The position numbers and the translations under genes are program-made. Below, piece after piece: positions 8,174-16,328 of a stretch of 47,561 nucleotides of DNA; the stretch's first letter is position 1, and each line of letters opens with the position of its first letter. The notes beneath the pieces were generated by a model. That model saw nothing but the letters and a program-made list of their open reading frames with translations. It was not told where the DNA came from and made no database searches. Origin of the DNA: Acetobacteraceae bacterium (GTDB taxonomy: Bacteria > Pseudomonadota > Alphaproteobacteria > Acetobacterales > Acetobacteraceae); assembly GCA_027451405.1 (NCBI GenBank), contig DAIDJM010000046.1:1-47561 (forward strand), written 5' to 3'.

Positions 8174-8917
8174 TCAGGGAACGTAGGCGGGATCGGCGGA
8201 GACGTCGCGGGCGCGGCCGCGGAGATGGTCGCCGCCGTCGAGGATCAGGACCTCGCCGTTGAGGCTCGGGGTGGCGAGGATCAGGCGGAGCGCGTCGGCC
8301 AGCTCCTCGGGCGTCGAGGAGCGGCCGAGCGGAGTCGCGCGCCAGGCGCGCTCGAAGGCCTCACCGGTGAGTTTTTCGCTCGGCAGCGTGAGGCCGGGGG
8401 CGATGCCGTTGACGCGGATGCGGCCCTCGAGGGCGAGGGCGAGCAGGCGGGTGGCGCCGGCGAGCGCCAGCTTGGCGATCGTGTAGGAGAAGAAGTCGGT
8501 GTTGAGCGCCGCGATCTTGTGATCGAGCATGTTCACGATCGACGCGCCGGCGGGGGGATCGCTGCGGGCGAAGGCCTGGGCGAGGGCCACCGGCGCCTCG
8601 AGGTTGGTGGCCAGGCCCTGGCGCCAGCTGTCGGGCGTCATGGAACGGAGGGAATCGAACCGGAAGCGCGAGGCGTTGTTGATCAGCGCGTCGAGCTTGC
8701 CGTGGCGCGCGATCACCTCGGGGATGAGTGCGGCGACCGCCTGCGGATCCTCGAGATCGGCGCCGATCGCGTGGCCGTTCAGTTCGGCGGCGAGCGCCTC
8801 GGCGTCGGCGGCCGAACGGTTGTAGTGGATGACGACGCGCCAGCCGTCGGCGGCCAGCGCGCGGGCGAAGGCGGCGCCTACGCGGACGGCGCCGCCGGTG
8901 ATCAGGGCTAGAGGCAA
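8174..8917 (-). CDS. SDR oxidoreductase, FolM/pteridine reductase-like
   Basis: 247 aa, starting at a TTG (8917), the only sensible start before the nucleotide-binding motif. That motif reads TGGAVRVG, i.e. TGxxxRxG. The Arg in place of the usual Gly is characteristic of pteridine reductase 1 and FolM dihydromonapterin reductase. Other SDR marks are NNASRF, the Tyr-x3-Lys pair in SYTIAK, and the ending GEVLILDGGDHL. A role in reducing dihydropteridines is therefore likely but not certain; a generic SDR is the alternative. Copy B of the A+T-rich element lies 11 bases upstream of the start and leaves little room for a ribosome site. Confidence 0.85.
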   Translation of the reverse strand: MPLALITGGAVRVGAAFARALAADGWRVVIHYNRSAADAEALAAELNGHAIGADLEDPQAVAALIPEVIARHGKLDALINNASRFRFDSLRSMTPDSWRQGLATNLEAPVALAQAFARSDPPAGASIVNMLDHKIAALNTDFFSYTIAKLALAGATRLLALALEGRIRVNGIAPGLTLPSEKLTGEAFERAWRATPLGRSSTPEELADALRLILATPSLNGEVLILDGGDHLRGRARDVSADPAYVP

Positions 8918-8927
8918 AGGAAGGATT

Positions 8928-9044
8928 CTTCTTTTTCTGAAGAAAAAGAAGCAAAAAGACTTTCTCTCGTATCGGACGGAGCGGTTGAAAGGCTTCGTCC
9001 GATGCGAGAAAGTTTTTTTGGTTCTTTTTTTTCAAAAAAAGAAC
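8928..9044 (+). repeat. A+T-rich triple-hairpin element, copy B
   Basis: H1 occupies 8928-8951 and H2 9021-9044. Between them CTTTCTCGTATCGGACG and CGTCCGATGCGAGAAAG are complementary except for one base, giving a long central stem capped by GAGCGGTTGAAAGGCTT. The element spans the gap between the SDR start and the deaminase stop, and its last base is part of the deaminase stop codon. Confidence 0.9.
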
Positions 9045-9538
9045 TAAATGTTCGCTTGTTCTTCCTCGGGAACGTCGTCATCCGGCCCGTAATAGAGCGC
9101 CGCGCACTCACGCGACAGCAGTCCGCCTTCGAGGGCCAGATCGTCGCGGAAGGCGTCGCGGATGAAGTCGGCGGTGTCGAGATGGCGGTCCTCGAAATAC
9201 ATGCGGTGTACTTGGTGGCGTTCGGCGCCATAGACGATGCGGCCGATTCTGGCCCAGATGCTGGCCATGCTGCACATGCCGCAGGGTTGCAGCGTGGAGT
9301 AGAGCACCGCGCCGCGCAACTCGATGGTCCCGAGGGACGCCGAGGCCCGGCGGATGGCGACGATTTCGGCGTGGGCGGTGGGGTCGTGGCGCCCTTCGGT
9401 CTCGTTGTGGCCCTCGCCGATGATTTCTCCGTCGCGGACTATGACGCAGCCGATCGGCGCGGCGCCGGGGCGGCGCTCGCCCAGGCGCGCGAGTTCGATC
9501 GCGCGGCGCATGAAGTGGGCATCCCGGGCATCGCTCAT
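9044..9538 (-). CDS. Nucleoside deaminase (cytidine-deaminase fold)
   Basis: 164 aa with the zinc-binding pattern of the cytidine/deoxycytidylate deaminase family: HAEIVAIRRA (His and catalytic Glu) and PCGMCSMASIWARI (two Cys). The N-terminus MSDARDAHFMRRAIELARLG is typical. The sequence after PCxxC (IGRIVYGAERHQVHRMYFED) looks closer to guanine-deaminase-like or unassigned nucleoside deaminases than to TadA, so no symbol is given. The C-terminal tail is acidic (DDDVPEEEQ). The stop overlaps the end of the A+T-rich element, so the last codon is set by the repeat border. Confidence 0.85.
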   Translation of the reverse strand: MSDARDAHFMRRAIELARLGERRPGAAPIGCVIVRDGEIIGEGHNETEGRHDPTAHAEIVAIRRASASLGTIELRGAVLYSTLQPCGMCSMASIWARIGRIVYGAERHQVHRMYFEDRHLDTADFIRDAFRDDLALEGGLLSRECAALYYGPDDDVPEEEQANI

Positions 9539-9714
9539 GGCCGGCCGAACGCTTGGGCGGGCGGGATCGTTGCTTGACAGGCTTTACCGATTTGCCGGGC
9601 GGCGGGTGCGCCGCTTTACAGCATTCGCGGCTCCGGGCGCGCGCCGTTGCTGAAACGGCCCGGCTTGCGTGCGTAGATGATGGGCAACCGCGTCTTCACC
9701 GGAGTGGCCGTTCC

Positions 9715-9873
9715 ATGACCTTCGCAGCCCCGACCTCCGACTATTACGACGATGGCCTGGTGCACGCGCACGAATGGTCGCGCAGCACGCCGCCGGGCGG
9801 ACACCATGCCGAGGCGCGGCGCCAGGCGGGCCCGTCGCGCAAGGACGGCAGCGAGACCCAGCGCCCGCAATAG
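9715..9873 (+). CDS. Small hypothetical protein (52 aa)
   Basis: Begins ATG at 9715 (MTFAAPTSDYYDDGLVHAHE) and ends QRPQ. The first 25 residues are acidic and aromatic with HxH; the rest is polar, basic and probably disordered. It lies 87 bases upstream of the TIGR02300 gene on the same strand. The ordered YDDGLVHAHEW start looks like a real conserved small protein rather than a chance frame, but no function is known to me. Confidence 0.5.
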   Translation: MTFAAPTSDYYDDGLVHAHEWSRSTPPGGHHAEARRQAGPSRKDGSETQRPQ

Positions 9874-9960
9874 CGGGCGCGGCCGGCCGGTCCGGTTTGA
9901 CAAGCGGCGCGTGGCCGTGTCACAGGCCGCGCCCTTCACGGAACCGACCGAAGCTCTCGC

Positions 9961-10296
9961 ATGGCCAAGCCTGAACTTGGATTGAAGCGCGTCTGTGTCG
10001 CGTGCAGCACGCGGTTCTACGATCTCATGCGCACCCCGGCGATCTGCCCGAAATGCGGCACCGAACAGCCGCTCGAGCAGCCGCGCCTGCGCCGCCCCCC
10101 CTCCCCGCTGCCCGAGGACAAGCGGCTCAAGAAGCCCGCGCCGGCCGAGGATTCCGACTCGGATGCCGATGTCGAGGTCGAGGAGGACGAGGCCGAGGAG
10201 GGCGTGCTCGAGGACACCTCCGAGCTCGAGGACGATGCCGACGCGATCGGCGGCGACATCGAGGTCGAGCCCGAAGGCGACGACACGGAGCGCTGA
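9961..10296 (+). CDS. TIGR02300 family zinc-ribbon protein
   Basis: 111 aa. The N-terminal 40 residues carry two Cys pairs, RVCVAC and CPKC, spaced as in a zinc ribbon, with the conserved phrase CSTRFYDLMRTPAICPKCG that marks this alphaproteobacterial family. The rest is a long acidic, low-complexity tail of Glu, Asp and Ser (residues 60-111). The role is unknown in the family; a nucleic-acid or protein-binding adaptor is plausible. The start ATG matches the usual MAKPELGxKR opening. Confidence 0.9.
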   Translation: MAKPELGLKRVCVACSTRFYDLMRTPAICPKCGTEQPLEQPRLRRPPSPLPEDKRLKKPAPAEDSDSDADVEVEEDEAEEGVLEDTSELEDDADAIGGDIEVEPEGDDTER

Positions 10297-10389
10297 GCGG
10301 CTGCGCCGGGGCGAGGCGCCGCATCCGGGCGCCACTCGCTTCGCTCCCGGGTTCTTGTGCGCCGGGGGCCCCGCCCGTATCTCCGACCG

Positions 10390-10863
10390 ATGCGTACCGC
10401 CTTCCTGCTGGCGGCCGTGCTGCTGGCCGCAGCGGCGGCGGCGGCGCCCACGCTCCGGCCTCGTAAGCTCGGCTATTTCGGCGACTGGATCGCCGCGGCC
10501 CATATCGAGGCCGGCTCGCTCGTCTGCTACGCGTTCACGCGCGCGCTCGTGCACCCGGACATCGTGCTGACGGTGACGCGCCGGCCGCAGGGGCACGACA
10601 CGGTCGCGGTCAGTCTCGGCTACCGGCCGCGCGAGCACGGGCCGGCCTATCTGCAGGCGGGCAGCGACCGGATCGGGCTCTATGTCTCCGGGCGGTCGGC
10701 GTTCGCGCGGCGCGGCGGGGCCGCGGTGGGCGCGCTGATCCTGGTGCCGCGCGTCTATGGGACGTTCCCGGGACGGTATGACGGCAAGGACAGCGAGACG
10801 TTCAGCATGAACGGACTGGCCGCCGCCTACAGGGAGGCAGGGCGCGCCTGCGCGGGGGCGTGA
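10390..10863 (+). CDS. Secreted IalB-like protein
   Basis: 157 aa from the ATG at 10390, with a signal peptide of about 20 residues ([19 protein letters not shown]). The mature part starts [23 protein letters not shown] and ends [18 protein letters not shown]. The FGDW motif, one Cys after it and the [10 protein letters not shown] ending match the layout of invasion-associated locus B family proteins, which are periplasmic and of unclear biochemical role. Sequence between is divergent, so the family call is moderate. Its stop overlaps the rlmN start by four bases (GTGA), implying coupled translation. Confidence 0.65.
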   Translation: MRTAFLLAAVLLAAAAAAAPTLRPRKLGYFGDWIAAAHIEAGSLVCYAFTRALVHPDIVLTVTRRPQGHDTVAVSLGYRPREHGPAYLQAGSDRIGLYVSGRSAFARRGGAAVGALILVPRVYGTFPGRYDGKDSETFSMNGLAAAYREAGRACAGA

Positions 10864-12014
10864 ACGCGCTGCTCACCGAGGCCGAGCGCGAGCGCATCCT
10901 CGCCAAGGCCGCCCTGTTCGAGCCGCCGGCCGCGGTCGGGGCGGACGGGCGGCGCGACCTCGTGGGGCTCACGCGCCCGGAACTCGCCGCGCTGATGACG
11001 GAACTCGGCGAGAAGCCGTTCCGCGCGGGGCAGCTCTGGCACTGGATCTATCACCGCGGCGAGACGCGGTTCGAGCGCATGACCTCGCTCGGCAAGCCGC
11101 TCGCGGCGAAGCTCGAGGCGGGGTTCACGGTCGGGCGGCCGGAGGCGAGCGATCAGGTGAGCCTCGACGGCACGCGCAAATTCCTGTTCCGGTTCCGCGA
11201 CGGTCAGCAGGCGGAGACGGTCTATATCCCGGACCGCGAGCAGGATCGCGGCGCGGTGTGCCTCTCGAGCCAGGTGGGATGCACGCTCTCCTGCCGCTTC
11301 TGCCACACCGGCACGCAGCGGCTGGCGCGCAATCTGGGTGTGGCGGAGATCGTGGGCCAGTTCATGGGCGTCCGCGACGCCTATGGCGAGTGGCCGAGCC
11401 CGCAGGGCGAGACGCCGCGGCTGCTCAGCACCATCGTGCTGATGGGCATGGGCGAGCCGCTCTATAATTACGAAAACGTCGCGGCGGCGATGCGCATCGT
11501 GATGGACAACGAGGGGATCGCGCTGTCGCGCCGGCGGATCACGCTCTCGACCTCGGGCGTCGTGCCGATGATGGAACGGGCGGGCGCCGAGCTCGGCGTC
11601 AATCTCGCGGTCTCGCTGCATGCGGTGACGGACGAATTGCGCGACGAACTCGTGCCGCTCAACCGTAAATATCCGATCGCGATGCTGATGGATGCCTGCC
11701 GGCGCTATCCGGGCGCGTCGAACGCGCGGCGCATCACGTTCGAATATGTGATGCTGAAGGGCGTCAACGACAGCGAGGCGGAGGCCCGCGCGCTGGTCCG
11801 GCTGCTCCAGGGCATTCCGGCGAAGGTCAATCTCATTCCGTTCAATCCCTGGCCGGGGAGCGCGTTCGAGCCGAGCAGCGGCAACGCGGTGCACCGCTTC
11901 GCGCGGATCGTGATGGAGGCGGGATATTCGGCGCCGATCCGGACGCCGCGGGGGCAGGATATCCTGGCGGCGTGCGGGCAGCTCAAGACGTTGAGCGAGC
12001 GGAGGCAGAAGTGA
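10860..12014 (+). CDS. rlmN: Dual-specificity RNA methyltransferase RlmN
   Basis: RlmN methylates C2 of adenosine 2503 in 23S rRNA and A37 in some tRNAs by radical SAM chemistry. The 384-aa product has the cluster motif CTLSCRFC (CxxxCxxC), the preceding AVCLSSQVG, the [12 protein letters not shown] segment, [25 protein letters not shown] and [12 protein letters not shown], in family order, with the C-terminal Cys in DILAACGQL as the second catalytic Cys. It starts at GTG 10860, overlapping the previous stop. The stop is followed after two bases by copy C of the A+T-rich element. Confidence 0.96.
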   Translation: MNALLTEAERERILAKAALFEPPAAVGADGRRDLVGLTRPELAALMTELGEKPFRAGQLWHWIYHRGETRFERMTSLGKPLAAKLEAGFTVGRPEASDQVSLDGTRKFLFRFRDGQQAETVYIPDREQDRGAVCLSSQVGCTLSCRFCHTGTQRLARNLGVAEIVGQFMGVRDAYGEWPSPQGETPRLLSTIVLMGMGEPLYNYENVAAAMRIVMDNEGIALSRRRITLSTSGVVPMMERAGAELGVNLAVSLHAVTDELRDELVPLNRKYPIAMLMDACRRYPGASNARRITFEYVMLKGVNDSEAEARALVRLLQGIPAKVNLIPFNPWPGSAFEPSSGNAVHRFARIVMEAGYSAPIRTPRGQDILAACGQLKTLSERRQK

Positions 12015-12016
12015 AT

Positions 12017-12130
12017 CTTCTTTTTCTGAAGAAAAAGAAGCAAAACGACTTTTGCGACTTGACCCGGACCTTCCCTGGTCACGGATCATGCGAGAAAGTT
12101 TTTTTGGTTCTTTTTTTTCAAAAAAAGAAC
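12017..12130 (+). repeat. A+T-rich triple-hairpin element, copy C
   Basis: H1 is at 12017-12040 and H2 at 12107-12130. The core has GACCTTCCCTGGTC followed by ACGGATCATGCGAG, the same core type as copy A. It begins 2 bases after the rlmN stop and ends 8 bases before the start codon of the adenosyltransferase gene, so it forms the whole intergenic region. Confidence 0.9.
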
Positions 12131-12138
12131 AAAACCCC

Positions 12139-12687
12139 ATGATCCGCATCGATCGCGTCGTCACGAAAGGCGGCGACACCGGCGAGACCTCGCTCGGCGA
12201 CGGCGCGCGCGTGCGCAAGAGCGCGCTGCGCGTCGAGGCCTACGGCACCGTGGATGAGGCGAATGCGACGATCGGGTTGTTGCGGTTGCATACGGACGGC
12301 GAAACCGACGCGATGCTGGCGCGGATCCAGAACGATCTTTTCGATATCGGCGCCGATCTGTGCGTGCCGGGCGAGGCCGGTGAGCGGCTGCGGGTGACGG
12401 CGGCGATCGCCGGGCGGCTCGAGCGCGAGACGGAAGCGATGAACGAGGCGCTCCCGCCGCTGTCGAGCTTCGTGCTGCCGGGCGGCACGCCGGGGGCGGC
12501 GCATGCACATCTGGCGCGGACGGTGGTGCGCCGGGCGGAGCGCGCGGTGGTGCGGCTGGCGGAGGAAGAGGCGGTCAATCCGGAGGTGATCCGGGCGCTG
12601 AACCGGCTTTCGGACCATCTTTTCGTGCTGGGGCGGCAGCTCAACGGCGGCGGGGCGGGCGATGTGTTGTGGCGGCCGGGGGGGTGA
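12139..12687 (+). CDS. Cob(I)yrinic acid a,c-diamide adenosyltransferase, PduO type
   Basis: Adds the 5'-deoxyadenosyl group of ATP to reduced corrinoid to make adenosylcobalamin. The 182-aa product opens with RIDRVVTKGGDTGETSLGDG (ATP site), followed by RVEAYGTVDEANATIGL and IQNDLFDIGADLC, and ends with RALNRLSDHLFVLGRQL; these are the PduO family signatures. The ATG at 12139 is the only start that keeps the family N-terminus; the longer frame translates the repeat. The 8 bases before it (AAAACCCC) hold no purine-rich ribosome site, so initiation depends on the hairpin-rich leader or on coupling with rlmN. Confidence 0.93.
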   Translation: MIRIDRVVTKGGDTGETSLGDGARVRKSALRVEAYGTVDEANATIGLLRLHTDGETDAMLARIQNDLFDIGADLCVPGEAGERLRVTAAIAGRLERETEAMNEALPPLSSFVLPGGTPGAAHAHLARTVVRRAERAVVRLAEEEAVNPEVIRALNRLSDHLFVLGRQLNGGGAGDVLWRPGG

Positions 12688-12770
12688 GGCTTGCCTCCGG
12701 GCCGTGATCGCCCCAGCGATCTAGCGTAATGATCGCCTCCGGCGGCCAGGGGCGCTGCGCGTAAAGGCAT

Positions 12771-12832
12771 GGGGTCTGGGGCCCTATGGCCCCAGTGGGG
12801 TGCCGGGGCAAAGCCCCTGCCCGCCGGAGGCC
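12771..12832 (+). repeat. G+C-rich dual stem-loop repeat, copy 2
   Basis: GGGGTCTGGGGCC, a short loop, GGCCCCAGTGGGG, then GCAAAGCCCCTGCCCGCCGGAGG. A partial inverted copy (GCCTCCGGCGGCCAGGGGCG) lies just before it at 12736. It is located between the adenosyltransferase and the FkbH-like gene. Confidence 0.8.
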
Positions 12833-12893
12833 AGAGGGTGATTCGGGGCACCGCTTCATGCTCTAAGCGGCGAAGCAACGCAGGAGAGCCGCC

Positions 12894-14927
12894 GTGCCGA
12901 CCGCAGGAACCGGAACGTTCGGAGGCCTGTTCCGGCGCTCGGCGCCGAAGGCTGAGCCAGCCGCCGCGCCGCCGGCTTCGGCCGGGTTCGAAGCGATTTT
13001 CGGGACCGCGGCGCGGGCCCGGTCGGCGGAAAACCCAGCGCCGGCGCAGGTCCCGCCGGAGATCGAGGCGCCGGCCGCGCCAGCACCGGCCGGTTTGGCG
13101 CCGCCGGCGCCTACCCGGTCCGAACCGCTCGATCCCGAGCTTGCCGCCATCGCCGCCCGTCATCGCGGCGCGCACTATCTCTGCCCGACCGATCTTTGCG
13201 TGCAGCCGCCGAAGCCGCAGCGAGTCGCTCTCGTCGGCTCCTGCTTCCTGCATGTGCTCAGGCTGCACGACCGGCGGCCGGATGGGTGCCGCGTCGATCT
13301 TTTCCTGACCAACAATGCGGCGGAGCTGCCGGCGCAGCCGGACGGCGACTACGATTTCCAGGTGGTGCAGATCGCGCTGCGCTCGGTGTTCGACGATTCG
13401 CTGATCTGGCACATTCCGTTCGACGACGAGGCGGGGCATCAGAAGGCGCTGGAAAAGGCCGTCCGGCGGCTCGAGTTCCAGCTTCAGGAAAACATGCGGT
13501 GGAATACCGAGCACGGCCTGCTCACCTTCGTGATGAATTTTCCGGTGCCGCAGCGGAACGCGCTTGGCGTGCTGATGCCGCGCTACGATCTGCGTAATCC
13601 GGAATATTTCATCGACCGGCTCAACGAGCATGTGGAGCGGCTGGTGCGGAGCTACCGCAATGCCTACCTGCTCGATATCGACCGGATTTGCGCGGCCCAT
13701 GGCCGGCGCTATGTGCAGGACGATGGTTTTATGACCATCGCCCATGGCGGCATGATGCCTTTATGGGGGCCGAATGCAAACCGGGCCGAGCCGGTTGCCC
13801 CCACGGCCGAGCATTACGAAATCACCTGGCAACACCACTTTCCGCAGGCCGTCTGGGAAGAGGCCTGCCTGATGTTCCGCACGGTGCGGCAGTCCGACGC
13901 GGTGAAGCTGGTGATCGTCGATCTCGACGACACGCTCTGGAACGGGATCAGCGGGGAGGCGGATGCCGTCGACGCGGGGATGGTCGAGGGCTGGCCGATC
14001 GGGCTGGCCGAGGCGCTGGCCTATCTGAAGAAGCGTGGCGTGCTGCTGGCGATCGCGAGCCGGAACGACGAGGCGCGTATCCGGGCAATCTGGCCGATAC
14101 TGTTCCGCCATCGGCTGCGGCTCGATGATTTCGTGGCGGTCCGGATCAACTGGGCGCCGAAGGCCGAGAATGTCGCGGAGATTCTGGCGGCGGTGAACCT
14201 GCTGCCGCGCAACACGGTGTTTATCGACGACAGCCCGGCGGAACGGGCCGCGGTGCAGCAGGCTTTTCCCGACATCCGCGTGCTGGGCCGGCATCCGTAC
14301 TACCTCAAGCGAATCCTGCTTTGGTCCTCGGAGACGCAGACCGCTTCGATCACGGCCGAGTCGGCGCGGCGGAGCGAGATGGTGCAGGCGCAGATCGTGC
14401 GCGAGAGCACGAAGACAAAATTGTCGCGCGCCGATTTCCTCGCCGAGGCGGCGCCGAAAGTGACGATCGTCTGGCTCGGGGGCGCGTCCGATCCGCGCTT
14501 CGCGCGCGCATTCGAGCTGATCAACAAGACCAACCAGTTCAACACCACGGGGCAGCGCTGGACCGCCGAGACCATGGGCGGTTTTCTGGCCGGCGGCGGG
14601 CGCATCCTGGCCTTCGAGGTTGCAGACAGTTTCACGTCCTACGGGCTGGTCGGCGCGGTGCTGGTGCGGGACGCATCGGTCGAGCAATGGACCATGTCGT
14701 GCCGGGTGCTTGGTTATGATGTCGAAATCGCGGTGATGGCCGATCTGGTGACGCGGCTGCGCGCGGAGGGCGCGACGGAGATCCGGGGCAGGCTGGTGGA
14801 GACGGAGGTGAATTTTCCATGCCGGGAGCTGGTCGCGAAAAGCGGTTTCGTGTTGCGGGGCGATTCCTGGGTGCTCGCGGCCGGTGCGGCGCCGCCACGG
14901 CCGGGGCATGTGGCGGTCGCCCCTTGA
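12894..14927 (+). CDS. FkbH-like HAD-IIIC protein with N-terminal extension
   Basis: 677 aa from the GTG at 12894, with AGGAG about eight bases upstream. Residues 1-85 are Ala/Pro-rich linker. Residues 105-330 resemble the SGNH-like part found in long FkbH proteins (VALVGSCFLHVL). A HAD domain follows, with VIVDLDDTLWNGISG (DxDxT, about 343), LLAIASRNDE and VFIDDSPAERAAV. The C-terminal GNAT-like region has the hallmark FELINKTNQFNTTGQRW. Known FkbH enzymes load a glyceryl unit from 1,3-bisphosphoglycerate onto an acyl carrier protein. No ACP or polyketide gene is nearby, so the acceptor here is unknown. The stop overlaps the TTG start of the next gene, so the two probably act together. Confidence 0.88.
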   Translation: MPTAGTGTFGGLFRRSAPKAEPAAAPPASAGFEAIFGTAARARSAENPAPAQVPPEIEAPAAPAPAGLAPPAPTRSEPLDPELAAIAARHRGAHYLCPTDLCVQPPKPQRVALVGSCFLHVLRLHDRRPDGCRVDLFLTNNAAELPAQPDGDYDFQVVQIALRSVFDDSLIWHIPFDDEAGHQKALEKAVRRLEFQLQENMRWNTEHGLLTFVMNFPVPQRNALGVLMPRYDLRNPEYFIDRLNEHVERLVRSYRNAYLLDIDRICAAHGRRYVQDDGFMTIAHGGMMPLWGPNANRAEPVAPTAEHYEITWQHHFPQAVWEEACLMFRTVRQSDAVKLVIVDLDDTLWNGISGEADAVDAGMVEGWPIGLAEALAYLKKRGVLLAIASRNDEARIRAIWPILFRHRLRLDDFVAVRINWAPKAENVAEILAAVNLLPRNTVFIDDSPAERAAVQQAFPDIRVLGRHPYYLKRILLWSSETQTASITAESARRSEMVQAQIVRESTKTKLSRADFLAEAAPKVTIVWLGGASDPRFARAFELINKTNQFNTTGQRWTAETMGGFLAGGGRILAFEVADSFTSYGLVGAVLVRDASVEQWTMSCRVLGYDVEIAVMADLVTRLRAEGATEIRGRLVETEVNFPCRELVAKSGFVLRGDSWVLAAGAAPPRPGHVAVAP

Positions 14928-15901
14928 GCCGGCGGGCGGCCCGCTTCGGGCTTGCGCTGGCGGGGTTTTTCGGGCTTTCGCAGGCCAGCGCGGAGGCGCG
15001 TCCGGTGGTCTGGATCATGCCGCCAGCGGCACAAAACGGCGACAGTTTCCGGGCGCTGTTCACCGATCCTTCGGAATGGGCGGAGACGCGGCGCGCGGTG
15101 GACGGGCTTGGCTACGCCGATCACTGGCTGAACAGCCAGTTTTCCGATGCGGAATTGCGCGCCTGGCTGCCGCAGATCGCACGCTGGGGCATGCGGTTCG
15201 GCCTCGAGGTCGGCGCGGTGAAGCCCTGGGGACCGACCGGCGAGCAGGCTTTCGCGCACGACAGCAAGATGTGGGACCGGTTCATCGCCGACGGCGGTCG
15301 CATCGACCAGGTCGCGATGGACGAGCCGCTGAAGACCAGCCTGCGTCAGCTGCACCAGGATTTCGATTACGCGGTCGAACAGACCGCACGGTTCGTGGCG
15401 CTCGTGCGGCAGCGCTATCCGGGCATCCGCATCGGCGATATCGAGCCTTACCCGGGGATCCCGGTGGAGCAGCTGCTCGCGTTCGTGGATGCGGTGCAGC
15501 GCCGGCTCGCGCAATGGCATGTGCGCGGGCTGGATTTCTTCCGGGTGGACGTGGACTGGATGCATTTCCGCCCGGGCGATCCGTTCGAAGCGCCGGGCTG
15601 GGAGGGCGTGCGCGCGCTCGAAGCCGGCTGCCACCAGCGGGGCTTGCGCTTCAGCTTGATCTACTGGGCGGCGGACGTGCCGGCCATGCGGCGGCGGGGG
15701 CTGCTCACCGAAAGCACCTGGGAGCAGGGCATCCTGCAGGAGGGAGCGGCCTATCAGGCGACCGGGGCCGTGCCGGACGAGATGGTGATCGAGAGCTGGG
15801 TTTCCGCGCCGGACCGGAGCGTGCCGGAAACCGAGCCCGGCACGTTCACGCATTCGGTGCTGGATTTTCTGGCACGTTTCGATCCGGGAGCCGGTCGCTG
15901 A
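14924..15901 (+). CDS. Secreted protein, possible glycosidase-like TIM barrel
   Basis: Start taken at TTG 14924, overlapping the FkbH stop as TTGA, which places a signal peptide exactly at the N-terminus (SRRAARFGLALAGFFGLSQA). The product is 325 aa. The mature chain shows alternating strands and helices with acidic residues at strand ends: QVAMDEPL, RIGDIEPYPG, FFRVDVDW, FSLIYWAAD. This is the pattern of a TIM-barrel hydrolase with Asp/Glu catalysis, but I cannot match a numbered glycoside hydrolase family. Coupling to the FkbH-like gene suggests a shared pathway, perhaps modifying an exported glycan. That link is inference. Confidence 0.75.
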   Translation: MSRRAARFGLALAGFFGLSQASAEARPVVWIMPPAAQNGDSFRALFTDPSEWAETRRAVDGLGYADHWLNSQFSDAELRAWLPQIARWGMRFGLEVGAVKPWGPTGEQAFAHDSKMWDRFIADGGRIDQVAMDEPLKTSLRQLHQDFDYAVEQTARFVALVRQRYPGIRIGDIEPYPGIPVEQLLAFVDAVQRRLAQWHVRGLDFFRVDVDWMHFRPGDPFEAPGWEGVRALEAGCHQRGLRFSLIYWAADVPAMRRRGLLTESTWEQGILQEGAAYQATGAVPDEMVIESWVSAPDRSVPETEPGTFTHSVLDFLARFDPGAGR

Positions 15902-15980
15902 GCGCGCGGATCTTGATCCGGGCGCGGCAGCACCGAACCTGAAGGGAGCGAGGCCGCTTGGCGCGGCCGGGAGAGGAGCC

Positions 15981-16208
15981 ATGCGCCTTCTGTTTCTGCT
16001 CGGCGCCGTTGCCCTGTCGGGCTGTGCGCCGCCGCCGCCGAATGCCGCCGAACGGGCCGCCGCCATCAAGGCGGCGAGCGAGGACGTGCCGGAACCCCGC
16101 GAACATCCCAAAGGAATCGTCGCCGCCTATCCGCCGGCCGATGTGAGCGCGGTGCCGCTGCGCTGCTGGCCGAACGGGCAGGATACCGTCTGCGAGCGGC
16201 GGGAATAG
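15981..16208 (+). CDS. Small lipoprotein
   Basis: 75 aa, ATG at 15981 with GGAGAGGAG directly upstream. The signal peptide MRLLFLLGAVALSGC ends in a lipobox (LSGC) and is followed by a Pro-rich segment, a helix (AAERAAAIKAASEDV) and a Cys pair (LRCWPNGQDTVC) near the end that could form a disulfide. An anchored outer- or inner-membrane lipoprotein of unknown role. The gene stands alone, 79 bases after the secreted barrel gene. Confidence 0.75.
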   Translation: MRLLFLLGAVALSGCAPPPPNAAERAAAIKAASEDVPEPREHPKGIVAAYPPADVSAVPLRCWPNGQDTVCERRE

Positions 16209-16220
16209 GCAGGTGGCGAT

Positions 16221-16280
16221 GGCCTCCGGCGGGCAGGGGCTTGGCCCCGTCGCCACGGGCAGAGCCCAGGCCCCTGGAGG
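16221..16280 (-). repeat. G+C-rich dual stem-loop repeat, copy 3 (degenerate)
   Basis: Reverse orientation: GGCCTCCGGCGGGCAGGGGCTTGGCCCC, then GGGCAGAGCCCAGGCCCCTGG. The second hairpin is diverged. It lies between the lipoprotein gene and cutA. Confidence 0.6.
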
Positions 16281-16328
16281 CACGCACCACCCCGACAACC
16301 CTCGGCTCTCGCCCCGCCGCCGCGGTTC

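Noticed and set aside
7028-8911. 627-codon plus-strand frame covering fabI and the FolM-like gene
   Set aside because: It runs through two well-supported minus-strand genes and a repeat; composition is that of a shadow frame.
10827-12218. Frame that translates the A+T-rich repeat as FFEKKEPKKLSRM
   Set aside because: The same peptide appears at other copies of the repeat in either strand and is due to the hairpin sequence, not to a protein family.
12688-12893. Possible small gene or riboswitch between the adenosyltransferase and FkbH-like genes
   Set aside because: The space is occupied by repeat copy 2 and a partial inverted copy; no cobalamin riboswitch box was seen.
12240-13745. 501-codon minus-strand frame across the adenosyltransferase and FkbH-like genes
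   Set aside because: Opposite to two recognisable proteins; Arg/His/Pro-rich shadow.
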